A stretch of DNA of 64,000 nucleotides from assembly GCF_001984155.1 (NCBI RefSeq), contig NZ_MTQO01000054.1, forward strand, positions 992,001 to 1,056,000, given 5' to 3'. The position numbers and the translations under genes are program-made. Positions 35,518 through 44,384 of the stretch are shown piece by piece. Source of the DNA: Actinosynnema sp. ALI-1.44. GTDB taxonomy: Bacteria > Actinomycetota > Actinomycetes > Mycobacteriales > Pseudonocardiaceae. Positions within the stretch are counted from its first letter, which is position 1. Each line of letters starts with the position of its first letter. Under the pieces are notes generated by a model. That model ran no database searches, was not told where the DNA came from, and saw only the letters and a program-made list of their open reading frames with translations.

Positions 35518-37981
35518 TCATCCGCCGAGTTCGCGCACCCTGGCCTCGATCTTGCCCGTCTCCGGGTGGTTGTCCCTGCCGTGCAGGCGTTTCGACCGTT
35601 CGACGAACGGCTTGAGCCCGGCCGGATCGTCCCAGTAGAGGAAGGCACCGACCCCGACGGCACGCGGATCGTCATCGCTCAGCCCTGCCACGAATTCGGC
35701 GAGACGGCGTTTGTTCTCGAAAAACAGCGGGGGGGGGGTTGCCTGAATTCCGAGTGTGGAAATCGTAGTTCAGCCGGGCGTTGATGGTCACCTCGTGGTC
35801 CGGTCCCAGTGCTCGCTCCGCGTCGGGGATCAGTTCGGCCGACAGCCGCGCGGATTCCGTGGAATTCGCCAGCTTCCCCGTGGCGACCGCGAGGAGATGG
35901 CGGGCGTGCAACGTTTCTTCGTGCCATGCGCCGAGGTGCGCGGCGGCATCCTCGGTCACCGAGCGCAGGTGTGTGGCCGACTGCCCGGCCGCCCCGGTTT
36001 CGAAAAGCAGATAACCGATGTTGTTGCGGATGACGAACAGTTCGGGGTCGTCCACGGCGAGGACCTGCTCGGCGCGCGGCAGCAGCGACCGGAACTCGCC
36101 GAGGGCCTCGGTGAGCTCACCGATCTTCACCATCGACGTCAGGTACCGGGCGGTGGCGACGATCGTGGGCCGGGCGTCGTACCCCGGTTCGATTTCGAGG
36201 TTGTGGCTCCAGTGTCGCCAGGTCGCGTAGTTCTCGGCTGGCACAGCGGAACCGCGGTTCTCCAGGCATTCCACTATCTCGTCGTGGCGGTCGGCGTACC
36301 ACAGGTGCTCGGCCAGCGCGGCGTCCGCGTAGACCTGCTCCGGGCTGCCGGATGCCCGGTCCGCCGGTGGGGCCAGATCCAGCAACGCGTCCGCGATCGC
36401 GGAGTGCGCCCGTGCGTTGCCGCCCCTGCCGCCGTTGTACACGACCGTCTCCTGGGGTGTACCGGGTTCCAACCGGGTGGCGAAGTCGTTCTGCACCAGC
36501 AGATCTCGCACCACGCTGAGTGGACTGCCGCTCGCGGCGACCAGGACGGTGGTCGGGACCCTGGCGGTTCCGGTCGCGCCCAGCAGGTCGACCAGGTCCA
36601 GTGGACCTTCGGCGCGAATCGGCAACGGCGGCTCTTCGAACTCGAAGTCCTCATCCGCGGGAGCCTCGGGCCCGGTGGTGGGGCTCGGCCGCGGGCCGAG
36701 CCAGACTGTCGCCTGGTCCTCAGCCGCGTGGCGGGACGACACGACGACCTGGGCGGGCAGGTGACCCAACGCGGCGCGCAGCCGCCCACTGACCCCAAGA
36801 CCCACGTTGTCGATCCCGTCGACGGCGATCCGGACCGGAGCACCGCACAGCCGCAGTGGCCCGGCCACGGCACGTTCGAACGCGTCGGCCGTCTGCCACT
36901 CGCCGGGGTCCGCGGTGGTTTCGAACTCGCGAGCGGCGTCGGCGAAGCCCGGCACGGTCCGGCCGAGCTGCCGGGCCAGTTCGCCCGCGATCCCTTCGAA
37001 GGTGTCCGCGCCGGACAGGAAGAGCACCGCGTCCATCAGCCTCGGCGGCAGCAGGTCGGGCGCCACCGACGGCCGGGCGAGCGCGGCCACCAGACGGGAT
37101 TTGCCCGCGCCGGCCTGACCGGCCACGGTGATCGTCTCGGCGCCCATCATCAGGTGTGCGACGACTTCGCGCAGCTCGGGCTGTGCGACGTAGTCCCGCG
37201 TCAGCCTGTCGATCAGATCGGCGGCGGGATTGTCGGCGGCCAACGACGAACGCCACGCCTCTGCGGTGTTCCTGGCCAGCCACAGGCCTTCGTCCCCTGC
37301 GGTGATCTCCCGCCTGCCGTCGAACGCCAGGTGCACGGCGGTCTGCGCCGGGCACAACCCGGACAGCACGACTTTCATGTCCGGGCAACGCAACCGCTCG
37401 CCCAGTGACGGGTGTCCGGAGCGGAGCACCTGCACGAGCTGCTTGCTGAAGCAGCCGTTGGCGGCGGTGCGTTCGTCGGACGCGGTGAGCACCTCGAACC
37501 GCCTGCCCGCCTGGCCGACGATCTGGATCCACCTGTTGCCCGCCTGCTGCGCGGCGATCCCCGCGTGGCAGGTGTCCAGCAGCAAGACCAGGCCGTCCAG
37601 CAGCGAGTACTGGCCGAGCAGTTCGCGGATCCGTTGGGCCAGCAGGAAAGCCGTCCGGCTGGTCGGCGGGAGTGTGGTGTCGCTGACCAGGAAGTAGAAG
37701 TCGTCGTGGGTGTATTCGCCGTGCCCGACCAACGCGATGAACAGCGTGGCCTCGTCGTCCGACGCGCGCTCGAACGCCTCGGTCACGGCGTCGTCCAGTT
37801 CGGTGACGGTCGGGTCGACGAGGATCGGAGTGTCCTCGATGGCGGGTACGCAACCGCCGATCGAGGGATCCAGGAGGGTGTCGGCCATCTCGTGGGCGGC
37901 GGCGGGCAGGAACGACAACGGGTTCAGCCCATGGCACTGGGACGCGATCACCAACGCACGCCGTTTCCCCACACCGGTCAC
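35518..37981 (-). CDS. Caspase-like/NTPase/TPR protein, frameshifted at a C10 tract
   Basis: The start is GTG 37981 with GGAGG 5 nt upstream. Residues 1-230 are a caspase-like (C14) peptidase: His in FIALVGHGEYT and Cys in LVLLLDTCHAG form the expected dyad. Next comes a STAND-like NTPase with P-loop GQAGAGKSRL and IAVDGIDNVG as a possible Walker B. A helical TPR region follows (YATWRHWSHNLE, FVIRNNIGYLLFETGAAG, TLHARHLLAVATGKLANS). The frame as read ends at 35672. Removing one C from the run of ten (35729-35738) gives LFFENKRRLAEFVAGLSDDD and further TPR-like sequence to TGA 35518, about 820 residues, 3 nt before the glycosyltransferase. Either the tract varies in length or the assembly has one base too many. 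Confidence 0.85.
35729..35738. repeat. Homopolymer of ten G (C on coding strand)
   Basis: The run lies inside the TPR region of the caspase-like gene. With ten bases the frame ends early at 35672; with nine it stays open to 35518. Such a tract can slip during replication or be miscalled in sequencing. Confidence 0.9.
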
Positions 37982-37996
37982 GATAGCCTCCCCGGT

Positions 37997-38908
37997 ATGG
38001 CGGAGGTCGTGCTCGTCCACGGGATCGCGCAGGAGCAGAAGTCGGCGGACGGGCTGGAGGCCGACTGGCTGCCCAGCCTGGCCGGTGGTGTCCGGGTCGC
38101 CGGGTACCCCGAGCTGGCCGACCGGCTGTGGCGGACAAGGGACGTCGACGTGCGGATGGCGTTCTACGGTGACCTCTTCCTGCCCAAGGACCAGCAGGGC
38201 GGTGCCGACGAGCTCGACGAGGCCGAGTGGGAGTTCGCCGAGCGGCTCGGGGTGGAGTGGCTGCGCCGGGTCGCCGAGGACGCCAGCCGTGAGTCCGATC
38301 GTGCGACGGCCGCGCGTGAGCTCGACCAGCAGACGGGGGAGACCCAGGGCGCCCGTGCCGTCCTTCGCCCGGTGATCAATGGCCTGACCAGGGTGAAGCC
38401 GTTCGCGCGGTTCGGGGTCGCCTTGGCCGAGCGGGTCGTGGTGAAGGCGTTGCGGCAGGTCACCCGGTACCTGACCGATGAGGACACACGCGCTGAGGTC
38501 CAGCGGCGAGTCGCGGCGCTGCTCGACGAGGACACCAAGGTCGTCGTGTCGCATTCGCTCGGCTCGGTCGTCGCCTACGAGGCCGCGCACCAGCTCGACC
38601 GCCCGCTGCCGTTGCTGGTCACGTGCGGTTCGCCGTTGGGGTTGCGCAGCGTCGTGCACGACCGGCTGCGCCCTCAGCCCCCGGCGGTCCCGCCCCAGGT
38701 CAGGCGCTGGATCAACGTGGTCGACCAGGACGACCTCGTGGCCGCCCGGCCCGAGCTGACCTCGATGTTCCCCGGCGCTCAAGGGGTGCTGGAGAGCGTC
38801 TACACCGTCGACAACGGCGCGAAGCCGCACGAAGCGATGTTCTACCTGGCCAAGCGGCAGATTGGACTGCCCGTAGCGGAAACCTTGACTGGACATCACA
38901 ACCAGTGA
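37997..38908 (+). CDS. Alpha/beta-hydrolase (lipase/PGAP1-like)
   Basis: A 303-residue hydrolase. The oxyanion motif VVLVHGIAQ opens the protein, the nucleophile lies in VVSHSLGSVVAYEAAH (about residue 190), and LLVTCGSPLG and WINVVDQDDLVAARPEL follow. The last of these contains the probable catalytic acid. A helical lid region separates the first strand from the nucleophile. ATG 37997 is only 15 bp from the GTG of the divergent caspase-like gene, so both promoters must lie inside the opposite coding region or be leaderless. The pairing suggests a shared pathway. Closely linked caspase and hydrolase genes occur in predicted conflict and cell-death systems. Confidence 0.85.
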   Translation: MAEVVLVHGIAQEQKSADGLEADWLPSLAGGVRVAGYPELADRLWRTRDVDVRMAFYGDLFLPKDQQGGADELDEAEWEFAERLGVEWLRRVAEDASRESDRATAARELDQQTGETQGARAVLRPVINGLTRVKPFARFGVALAERVVVKALRQVTRYLTDEDTRAEVQRRVAALLDEDTKVVVSHSLGSVVAYEAAHQLDRPLPLLVTCGSPLGLRSVVHDRLRPQPPAVPPQVRRWINVVDQDDLVAARPELTSMFPGAQGVLESVYTVDNGAKPHEAMFYLAKRQIGLPVAETLTGHHNQ

Positions 38909-38966
38909 CGAGGTGTACTCGAGACCGCGGTACGGCGGTCTGGGGGTACGCCGTGCCGCGACCTCG
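38909..38966. terminator. Complex hairpin abutting the hydrolase stop codon
   Basis: CGAGGT (38909-38914) pairs with ACCTCG (38961-38966), and inside it GGTACGGCG (38929-38937) pairs with CGCCGTGCC (38949-38957). It begins directly after the TGA of the hydrolase gene. Confidence 0.6.
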
Positions 38967-39001
38967 TTGACCACGCGTGCGTCGTAGGGTGGGCGCGGTC
39001 A

Positions 39002-39015
39002 TGTAAACGTTTCCA
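39002..39015. promoter_or_regulatory. LacI-consensus operator upstream of MFS exporter
   Basis: TGTAAACGTTTCCA matches TGNAANCGNTNNCA, the common LacI/GalR operator pattern. It differs in flanks from the GAGTAATCG operators at 17545 and 25215, so a different, distant LacI-family protein is likely. It lies 63 nt before the GTG of the MFS gene. Confidence 0.5.
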
Positions 39016-39078
39016 AAGTGCTGGTGTGACGCATCCCGGCGTTATGCGGATTTCCGCGGCAACGACGAGTATGGAGCA

Positions 39079-40536
39079 GTGGAAGAACCGGATCCGCGTC
39101 GGTGGCGCGCACTCTCCGTGACCCTCGGCGTCGGGTTCATGACGCTGCTGGACGTCAGCATCGTTAACGTGGCACTGCCGTCCATGCAGGTCGGGCTGCA
39201 GGCAGGCGCCGGAGCCGTGCAGTGGGTCGTCTCCGGCTACGCGCTGACCTTCGGGCTCACCCTGGTCGCGGGCGGCCGGCTGGGCGACGCGCTCGGCCGC
39301 AAGCGTATCTTCATGCTCGCGCTGGCCGGGTTCGTGCTGACCAGCGCGCTGGCCGGGGCGGCACCGTCGATCGAGCTGCTGGTCCTGGCCAGGCTGCTGC
39401 AGGGCGCGACGGCCGGGATGCTCACCCCGCAGAGCTCCGGGCTGATCCAGAACCTGTTCCACGGCGCGGAACGCGGCAAGGCGTTCGGGTTCATGGGCGC
39501 GACGATCGGTGTGTCCACCGCCGTCGGCCCGGTGCTCGGCGGGCTCATCATCGCCGCGTTCGGCGCGGAATCCGGGTGGCGGTGGGTGTTCTACGTCAAC
39601 GTGCCGATCGGGATCGTCGCGCTGGTGCTCGCCGCGCGCGTGCTGCCCACAGAGGACCGTCGCCGGATCGCCGTCCGGTCCGAGATCGACTTCGCCGGTG
39701 CCGGGCTGCTCGGCGCGGCGGTGGTGGCGTTGCTCTTCCCGATCGTCCAGGTGGAGAGCGGGGAACTGGGGCAGTGGTGGTGGTTGTTCCCGATCGCCGC
39801 CGTGCTGGGGTTGCTGTTCGTCCGCTGGGAGCGGCGCACGGTCGGGCGCGGCCGGTCCCCCTTGTTGGACCTGAGGTTGTTCACCACGACGAGGGGTTAC
39901 GCGTCCGGTGTGGCGATCGGGGCGGTGTACTTCTCCGGCTTCTCCGGCATCTTCGTCGTGCTGGCGATGTTCTTCCAGACCGGGTTGCACTACACCGCAC
40001 TGCAGTCCGGTTTGGTCGTGACGTCGTTCGCGCTCGGCTCCTCGGTTTCCTCCGCGGTGGCTGGACGGCTGGTGGCCAAGTGGGGCCGTCGGATCACGGT
40101 CGCCGCGTTGAGCACGGTCACCATCGGACTCGTCGGCAGCGCGGTCGTCGTCCTGGTCGCACCGTCCGACCAGGTCGGGTTCTGGGTCGCGATCCCGTTG
40201 CTGGTCGCGGGAGTCGGCGGCGGTTCGGTCATCTCCCCGAACATCACCATGACACTGGAGAACGTACCCACGAACATGGCGGGTGCCGCGGGTGGCGCTT
40301 TGCAGACCGGCCAGCGCATCGGCACAGCCGTCGGCACGGCGTTGATGGTGGCGGCGTATCACGCCGGTACGAATGCGACCGACGGTCGTCCGAACGTGGG
40401 CGCGGCCGTGGCGTTCGGGGCGGCGACGCTGGCCACCGTCGTCGCGCTGTGCCTTGCGCTCAGGGAACTGCGGTCTCGCAAAACCTGCAACATCGATGAA
40501 AATTTGTCCCAACGGTCTGTGATATCCAGTCAGTGA
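39079..40536 (+). CDS. MFS drug exporter, DHA2 (EmrB/QacA) family
   Basis: A 485-residue major facilitator with about 14 hydrophobic segments. DHA2 markers are present: LDVSIVNVALPSMQ in helix 1, the loop GRLGDALGRKRIF after helix 2, and the antiporter motif GATIGVSTAVGPVLGGLI in helix 5. It should export drugs or toxic metabolites by proton antiport. GTG 39079 opens the gene. A candidate LacI-type operator lies upstream, but no TetR gene is adjacent, which is unusual for this family. The last 20 residues are hydrophilic. Confidence 0.93.
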   Translation: MEEPDPRRWRALSVTLGVGFMTLLDVSIVNVALPSMQVGLQAGAGAVQWVVSGYALTFGLTLVAGGRLGDALGRKRIFMLALAGFVLTSALAGAAPSIELLVLARLLQGATAGMLTPQSSGLIQNLFHGAERGKAFGFMGATIGVSTAVGPVLGGLIIAAFGAESGWRWVFYVNVPIGIVALVLAARVLPTEDRRRIAVRSEIDFAGAGLLGAAVVALLFPIVQVESGELGQWWWLFPIAAVLGLLFVRWERRTVGRGRSPLLDLRLFTTTRGYASGVAIGAVYFSGFSGIFVVLAMFFQTGLHYTALQSGLVVTSFALGSSVSSAVAGRLVAKWGRRITVAALSTVTIGLVGSAVVVLVAPSDQVGFWVAIPLLVAGVGGGSVISPNITMTLENVPTNMAGAAGGALQTGQRIGTAVGTALMVAAYHAGTNATDGRPNVGAAVAFGAATLATVVALCLALRELRSRKTCNIDENLSQRSVISSQ

Positions 40537-40643
40537 CTATTACGCTTCCGACTCGGTTCCACCCTGCAGGCGGCAATTGATCACGCACCGCCGGTGCTCC
40601 CGGCGGTATTCGCGCTGCCAGAGAATCGAAGGAGCAAGATCGG

Positions 40644-41186
40644 ATGCGCCACTTACCGGTTCGTTCACTGATCATTTCGGCTGCCACCGCACTCGGTGTT
40701 CTCACCGCGGGCGTCGCCCAAGCCGAGGTTTCCGGCCCGGAGTCGGACCCCGTCGCCACCACGGCGGCGCCGGGCACCGTCGAGGTCCAGGTCACCAAGC
40801 TCACCCACGCCCAAGCCACGGCACGCCTGCGCGCCGCGGGCATCACGTGGTCGTCCAGCGGCAACTGCAGCGACCGCAACAAGCCGACCTGCACGTCGTT
40901 CGAGCAGGTCAACCTGGCCACGATCCAGGGCGCGGAAACCCTCAAGCGGGCAAGCGGCTGCGCGTTGAACGTCACCGGCGGTACCGAGACCGGTCATGCC
41001 AGCGGCACCTACAGCCACTGGAACGGCTACAAGCTCGACTTCGGCCTCGCCACGTGCGTCAACAACTACGTGCGCAACAACTTCACGTCCATCGGCGGCA
41101 ACCAGTGGCGCTCGGGCTCCGGCAACATCTACTACCTGGAGTCCAACCACTGGGACGTGACCTACTACAACTGCGGCGGCTGCTGA
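40644..41186 (+). CDS. Secreted protein with M15/hedgehog-like peptidase motifs
   Basis: A 180-residue exported protein. The signal peptide runs to about residue 27 (LIISAATALGVLTAGVAQAE). The mature C-terminal domain contains GGTETGHASGTYSHWNGYKL followed by DF, then GNIYYLESNHWDVTYY. The pattern SHxxGxxxD followed by HW-x-V is that of zinc-dependent M15-type DD-peptidases and hedgehog-fold enzymes, so peptidoglycan cleavage is plausible. The mature domain has six cysteines, including the terminal CGGC, and is likely disulfide-bonded. The RBS AAGGAG precedes ATG 40644. A peptidase role is inferred from a short motif only. Confidence 0.75.
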   Translation: MRHLPVRSLIISAATALGVLTAGVAQAEVSGPESDPVATTAAPGTVEVQVTKLTHAQATARLRAAGITWSSSGNCSDRNKPTCTSFEQVNLATIQGAETLKRASGCALNVTGGTETGHASGTYSHWNGYKLDFGLATCVNNYVRNNFTSIGGNQWRSGSGNIYYLESNHWDVTYYNCGGC

Positions 41187-41201
41187 GGTCGTTCCCGCCG
41201 G

Positions 41202-41444
41202 TCAGCGACGCCCGCGCAACTTCCACCCGGTACCGGAACGGGTGCCGACACCGGCCAGGTGCAAGGCGACGCAGAGTAAACCGGCTGTCACGATGGTCAT
41301 TCCGTTGATCGTGTCACCGATGGACGCGTCGGCGAGGTCGAGGATCAGAGCGAGTGCGAACAGGACGGCGCCGATCACTGCCAACATGGTGCCTCCAACA
41401 TCGTCGGGCCCATCGAATACCCGCCGTGCGGTGGTTTCATTCAT
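41202..41444 (-). CDS. Small two-helix membrane protein
   Basis: An 80-residue protein of no recognised family with two hydrophobic segments (TMLAVIGAVLFALALILDLA and GMTIVTAGLLCVALHLAGVG) and a basic C-terminus (TRSGTGWKLRGRR). ATG 41444 is at the start of the divergent region before the 101-residue gene. Codon bias fits coding DNA. Confidence 0.7.
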   Translation of the reverse strand: MNETTARRVFDGPDDVGGTMLAVIGAVLFALALILDLADASIGDTINGMTIVTAGLLCVALHLAGVGTRSGTGWKLRGRR

Positions 41445-41480
41445 GCGACTGGCCGTCAGCGAAAACCAGACCCGTACGGA

Positions 41481-41786
41481 ATGATTGATTCAGTGCGCGC
41501 CCTGTTGATCTGCTATTCGGTGTCCCGCGTGGGGGTCGACGCTCCAGGCGCGGGGCTGGCCCGGATGATCTCGTCGCTGGGTCGCTGGTGGCATCCGGCC
41601 GAGAACGTGTGGCTGGTGTCGACCGGTTACCGCATCGACGAGGTCCGCGACATCCTGTCCTCCCAGCTCGATCTCGGCGATCAGCTGCTGGTGCTGGACA
41701 TCACCGGTCAGCCGTGGGCGTGTTCCGGCATCTACCCGGAAGCCGAGGCGTGGATGCTGGATCACGTCCGCGGGCCGACCGTGTGA
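41481..41786 (+). CDS. Small SinR-like/Cas2-fold conserved protein
   Basis: A 101-residue protein: ALLICYSVSRVGVD at the N-terminus, then LGRWWHPAENVWLVSTGYRI and QLLVLDITGQPWACSGI. The layout of a first strand with an aromatic-polar turn, a WW-H helix end and an STG strand resembles small ferredoxin-fold proteins (SinR-like, related to Cas2). No CRISPR array is in the window, and catalytic Cas2 residues are not evident. Its 3' end overlaps the convergent MFS gene by 25 nt. Confidence 0.65.
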   Translation: MIDSVRALLICYSVSRVGVDAPGAGLARMISSLGRWWHPAENVWLVSTGYRIDEVRDILSSQLDLGDQLLVLDITGQPWACSGIYPEAEAWMLDHVRGPTV

Positions 41787-42967
41787 CGCTGCCGGGCCCA
41801 CGCGTAGGTCAGCGGGAGGGCGACCGTGACACCCGCCGCCCCGCAGAAGGCGACCGCGCGCGACGCCCCGCTCAGGTCGGCCAGTGCGCCCGCGAGCAAT
41901 GCGCCGATGCCTTGCGCGGTAAGAGCTGCCGTCGCGAGCAGGCCGATGCCTTGCGCCCGTCCGCTGTCGGGCAGCAACCGTGTCGCGGTTGCGGCACATT
42001 GGATCGTGTACGCCGTGCTGAACGCCCCGGTCAGTCCGAAGAGGATCATGGACGTGCCGAGTTCGGGCCGGAAAAGGCAGAACACCAACGGGATACCGGC
42101 GAGAACGCCCATCAGCGCGAGCGTCCGCAGCCGATTGGCCTCGGAGACGTACCGGGTGAACACGTAGGCGCCGACGATGCTGCCAACGGGGTGACTGGCC
42201 ATGATCAGGCCGACGGCGAGCGCGCCCAGTCCGAGCTCGGCGGCGTAGGGCGCGGCCAGGCTTTCCGGTGCGATGTAGAACAGCGACAGCCACGACACCG
42301 ACGCGATCAGCCGCAGCCGCGGATCCCGCCACACCAACCCGAAAGCCGTCAGTCGCACGGGGTCCGCCGCCGACCTGGCAGCGGGCCGCCACCGCACACC
42401 CAGCTGGATGATCAAGGCGGACAAGGCGAACGTGGCCGCGTCCAGCCCCAACGCCAGGTACGGATCGAGCAGGCTGACCAGCAAACCGCCGCCCGCGAAC
42501 CCGGCGACCTGAGACGACTGCACGGTGACATTGCGGACGGCCAGTCCGACGACATAACGCTGTTCGTCGAGAATGTCCGGCAACAGAGCCAGTTGCGCGG
42601 CCTTGAACGGCCCGTTGGCCATCACCACGGCTGTCAGCAGGAGACACAGCAGCCACAGCGGAACGCCCGGGACCGCCATCGCCGCCACGAGCACCGCGCG
42701 CAGGACGTCCGAGACAACGAGGACGGTCCGGCGGGGGAACCGGTCACCCAGACCGGCCAGCAGGATCCCGCCGATCATGGTCGGCAGGTAGGTCAACGCG
42801 AACGTCAGCCCGGTGAGCGCCGCCGAGTTGGTCCGCTGGTACACGAGGACCGACAGCGCGACGCGGGCCAATTGGTCCCCCGCCTGGGACAGCAGTTCCG
42901 CGAACCAGAGCGCCCGGAATTCGCCCACAGCCAGCACCGACCGGAAGGTCACCGCCCCAGCTGCCAT
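41762..42967 (-). CDS. MFS transporter (12-helix)
   Basis: A 401-residue major facilitator with 12 hydrophobic segments. It begins FRSVLAVGEFRALWFAELLS, and the loop after helix 2 reads GLGDRFPRRTVLVVSD, the MFS signature. This pattern (EFRALWFAE ... DQLARVALSVLVY) is that of MFS proteins close to the DHA3/enterobactin-exporter group. The substrate is unknown. ATG 42967 was chosen over the TTG one codon upstream. No regulator is adjacent. Confidence 0.9.
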   Translation of the reverse strand: MAAGAVTFRSVLAVGEFRALWFAELLSQAGDQLARVALSVLVYQRTNSAALTGLTFALTYLPTMIGGILLAGLGDRFPRRTVLVVSDVLRAVLVAAMAVPGVPLWLLCLLLTAVVMANGPFKAAQLALLPDILDEQRYVVGLAVRNVTVQSSQVAGFAGGGLLVSLLDPYLALGLDAATFALSALIIQLGVRWRPAARSAADPVRLTAFGLVWRDPRLRLIASVSWLSLFYIAPESLAAPYAAELGLGALAVGLIMASHPVGSIVGAYVFTRYVSEANRLRTLALMGVLAGIPLVFCLFRPELGTSMILFGLTGAFSTAYTIQCAATATRLLPDSGRAQGIGLLATAALTAQGIGALLAGALADLSGASRAVAFCGAAGVTVALPLTYAWARQRHTVGPRT

Positions 42968-43146
42968 CAACCGAGCGTATTCGTCTCACCACACCGTGTG
43001 AATCCTGTATTCGAGGGATACTCGCGGCCCTCTTTTCCGTCAAAGGCATGTCGATCCGGCAGGGGGCCGGTCGACGAATAGGTAGACGAGAGAGACCACG
43101 GGTTAGCTGAGAGGTCCATCACACCTCCCGGCGGGGAAGGGGAACC

Positions 43147-43362
43147 ATGAGCGACACCATCAGCCACCGAGACCGTGCCGTGCTGCGTGCCGTGGCCGCG
43201 GGACGCTGCGAGATCGCCGGTCAGTGCCTGCGCATCGACGGCCTGAGCTGCTGCGACCAGTTCGCCGCGATGCGCCTGACCCAGGCGGGCCTGATCACCG
43301 GCGTGGACAGCCAACCAGCGAGACTGACGCCATCAGGTCAAGCCCTGCTGGAGGCGGCGTGA
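43147..43362 (+). CDS. Small winged-helix-like protein
   Basis: A 71-residue protein reading SHRDRAVLRAVAAGRCEIAG, LSCCDQFAAMRLTQAGLI and PARLTPSGQALLEAA. The pattern (helix, turn with RLTQAGLI, then a strand and LTPSGQALL) is typical of a minimal winged helix as found in MarR or replication-related DNA-binding proteins. Three cysteines lie mid-protein. A purine-rich stretch (GGGGAAGGGGAA) precedes ATG 43147. The target is unknown. Confidence 0.7.
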   Translation: MSDTISHRDRAVLRAVAAGRCEIAGQCLRIDGLSCCDQFAAMRLTQAGLITGVDSQPARLTPSGQALLEAA

Positions 43363-43363
43363 C

Positions 43364-43590
43364 CTAGCGCCCCACCAGCCGGTCGCGGAATTCGGTGGGG
43401 GATGTCGCCGCCGGGGAACAGGTGGTCGCCGGTCAGCCGTTCGGAGGTCTGCGCCACGTGAAGTCCGGGTCGCTCTTGCCGACCGCCCATGCATCTGCTG
43501 CGCTGTGGTCTGCATGATCTCGTCGACCGGCCTGCCGAAACCGGTGCCCGCCTGCTTGCCCCAACGGGCATCAGTGGGGACAGGGCGGGA
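43364..43590 (-). pseudogene. Remnant: C-terminus of an unidentified protein
   Basis: Three minus-strand frames join into a coding-like sequence: WGKQAGTGFGRPVDEIMQTT and AQQMHG, then KSDPDFTWR, then TSERLTGDHLFPGGDIP and finally TEFRDRLVGR to a TAG at 43364-43366. At least two frameshifts separate the pieces and no start region is visible. I do not recognise the family. The fragment fills the gap between the winged-helix gene and lipB. Confidence 0.5.
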
Positions 43591-43595
43591 TTAGG

Positions 43596-44210
43596 TCAAA
43601 CGGCGTCCAGGGCCGCGGCGACGGCATCGCGGACGGTGCTCTCGGACGGCACGTCACCGGTCAGCTCGGTCAACGCCGTCATCGGTACGTCGGGCATGCC
43701 GCACGCCACGAACGACTGGTACACCGACAGATCCGGGTCGATGTTCAGCGAGAACCCGTGACTGGTCACGCCTCGGCGGATGCGCATCCCGATCGAGGCG
43801 ATCTTGCGGTGATCCGGTGTCCACACGCCGACGAGGCTCTGCCCGCCCGGCGGGGTGTCGCGGCGGATCAGCGTGAACCCCAGCGAGTCCAGCGCGGTGA
43901 TCAGGCCGTTCTCCAGCCACCGGACGATGTCGCCTGGCCCGCGCCGGTGCAGGTCGATGACCAGGTAACCGACGAGTTGGCCGGGGCCGTGGTAGGTGGC
44001 CTGCCCGCCGCGGTCGACCGGGATCACCGGGATGTCACCGTGGCCGGGCAGTTCGGCGGGCGGGGTGCGGGCGCCGTAGGTGATCGTCGGCGGATGGGTG
44101 AGCAGCACCAGGCGGTCCTCGATCAGCCCGTTCTGCCGTTGCTCGACCCAGCCGCGCATGTCTTCGATCGTTTCGAGGTACGGCACTTCCCCCAGATCGA
44201 TCCGTTTCAC
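43596..44210 (-). CDS. lipB: Octanoyltransferase
   Basis: A 204-residue LipB, which moves octanoyl groups from acyl carrier protein to lipoyl domains in lipoate biosynthesis. Motifs are complete: RGGQATYHGPGQ (67-78), the catalytic lysine in HRKIASIGMRI (Lys136) and the acyl-accepting cysteine in SFVACGMPDV (Cys170). The length is close to the family norm. It is often next to lipA, but here its neighbours are decayed genes, so lipA must lie elsewhere. The start at ATG 44210 is supported by the conserved first strand (IDLGEVPYLETIEDMRGWV). Confidence 0.95.
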   Translation of the reverse strand: MKRIDLGEVPYLETIEDMRGWVEQRQNGLIEDRLVLLTHPPTITYGARTPPAELPGHGDIPVIPVDRGGQATYHGPGQLVGYLVIDLHRRGPGDIVRWLENGLITALDSLGFTLIRRDTPPGGQSLVGVWTPDHRKIASIGMRIRRGVTSHGFSLNIDPDLSVYQSFVACGMPDVPMTALTELTGDVPSESTVRDAVAAALDAV

Positions 44211-44226
44211 ACCACCCAGGTTAGCC

Positions 44227-44384
44227 CTACCAGGGAACCTCGCCGTCGTCGTTGAAGAAGCGGCCGGTCGGGCCGTCGTCGTCGAGCGTCGCCAGCCGCA
44301 CCTGGCGGCAACGCGGCGTACTGCCCGGTCATCTCGGTCAACGAACCGACACCGCTGGAGACGTTGACGATCCGCGACAACGGC
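44227..44384 (-). pseudogene. Remnant: short-chain dehydrogenase, heavily deleted
   Basis: The minus strand reads SRIVNVSSGVGSLTEMTGQY, the SDR catalytic-serine region. After about 15 residues and a frame change it goes straight to RLATLDDDGPTGRFFNDDGE-VPW and a TAG at 44227, the usual SDR C-terminus. The N-terminal Rossmann half and some 80 central residues are missing. The truncated 5' side meets the truncated LysR remnant at 44382-44384. Confidence 0.7.

Noticed and set aside
38896-40512. 538-codon minus-strand frame opposite the MFS exporter
   Set aside because: Antisense to a clear 14-helix transporter; composition is that of a shadow.
41481-41786. Possible Cas2 and CRISPR locus
   Set aside because: No repeat-spacer array and no cas genes are present; the protein is only a Cas2-like fold candidate.
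43363-43595. Small minus-strand frames of 60-77 codons as intact genes
   Set aside because: Each covers only part of a sequence that reads sensibly when three frames are joined, so a remnant fits better.
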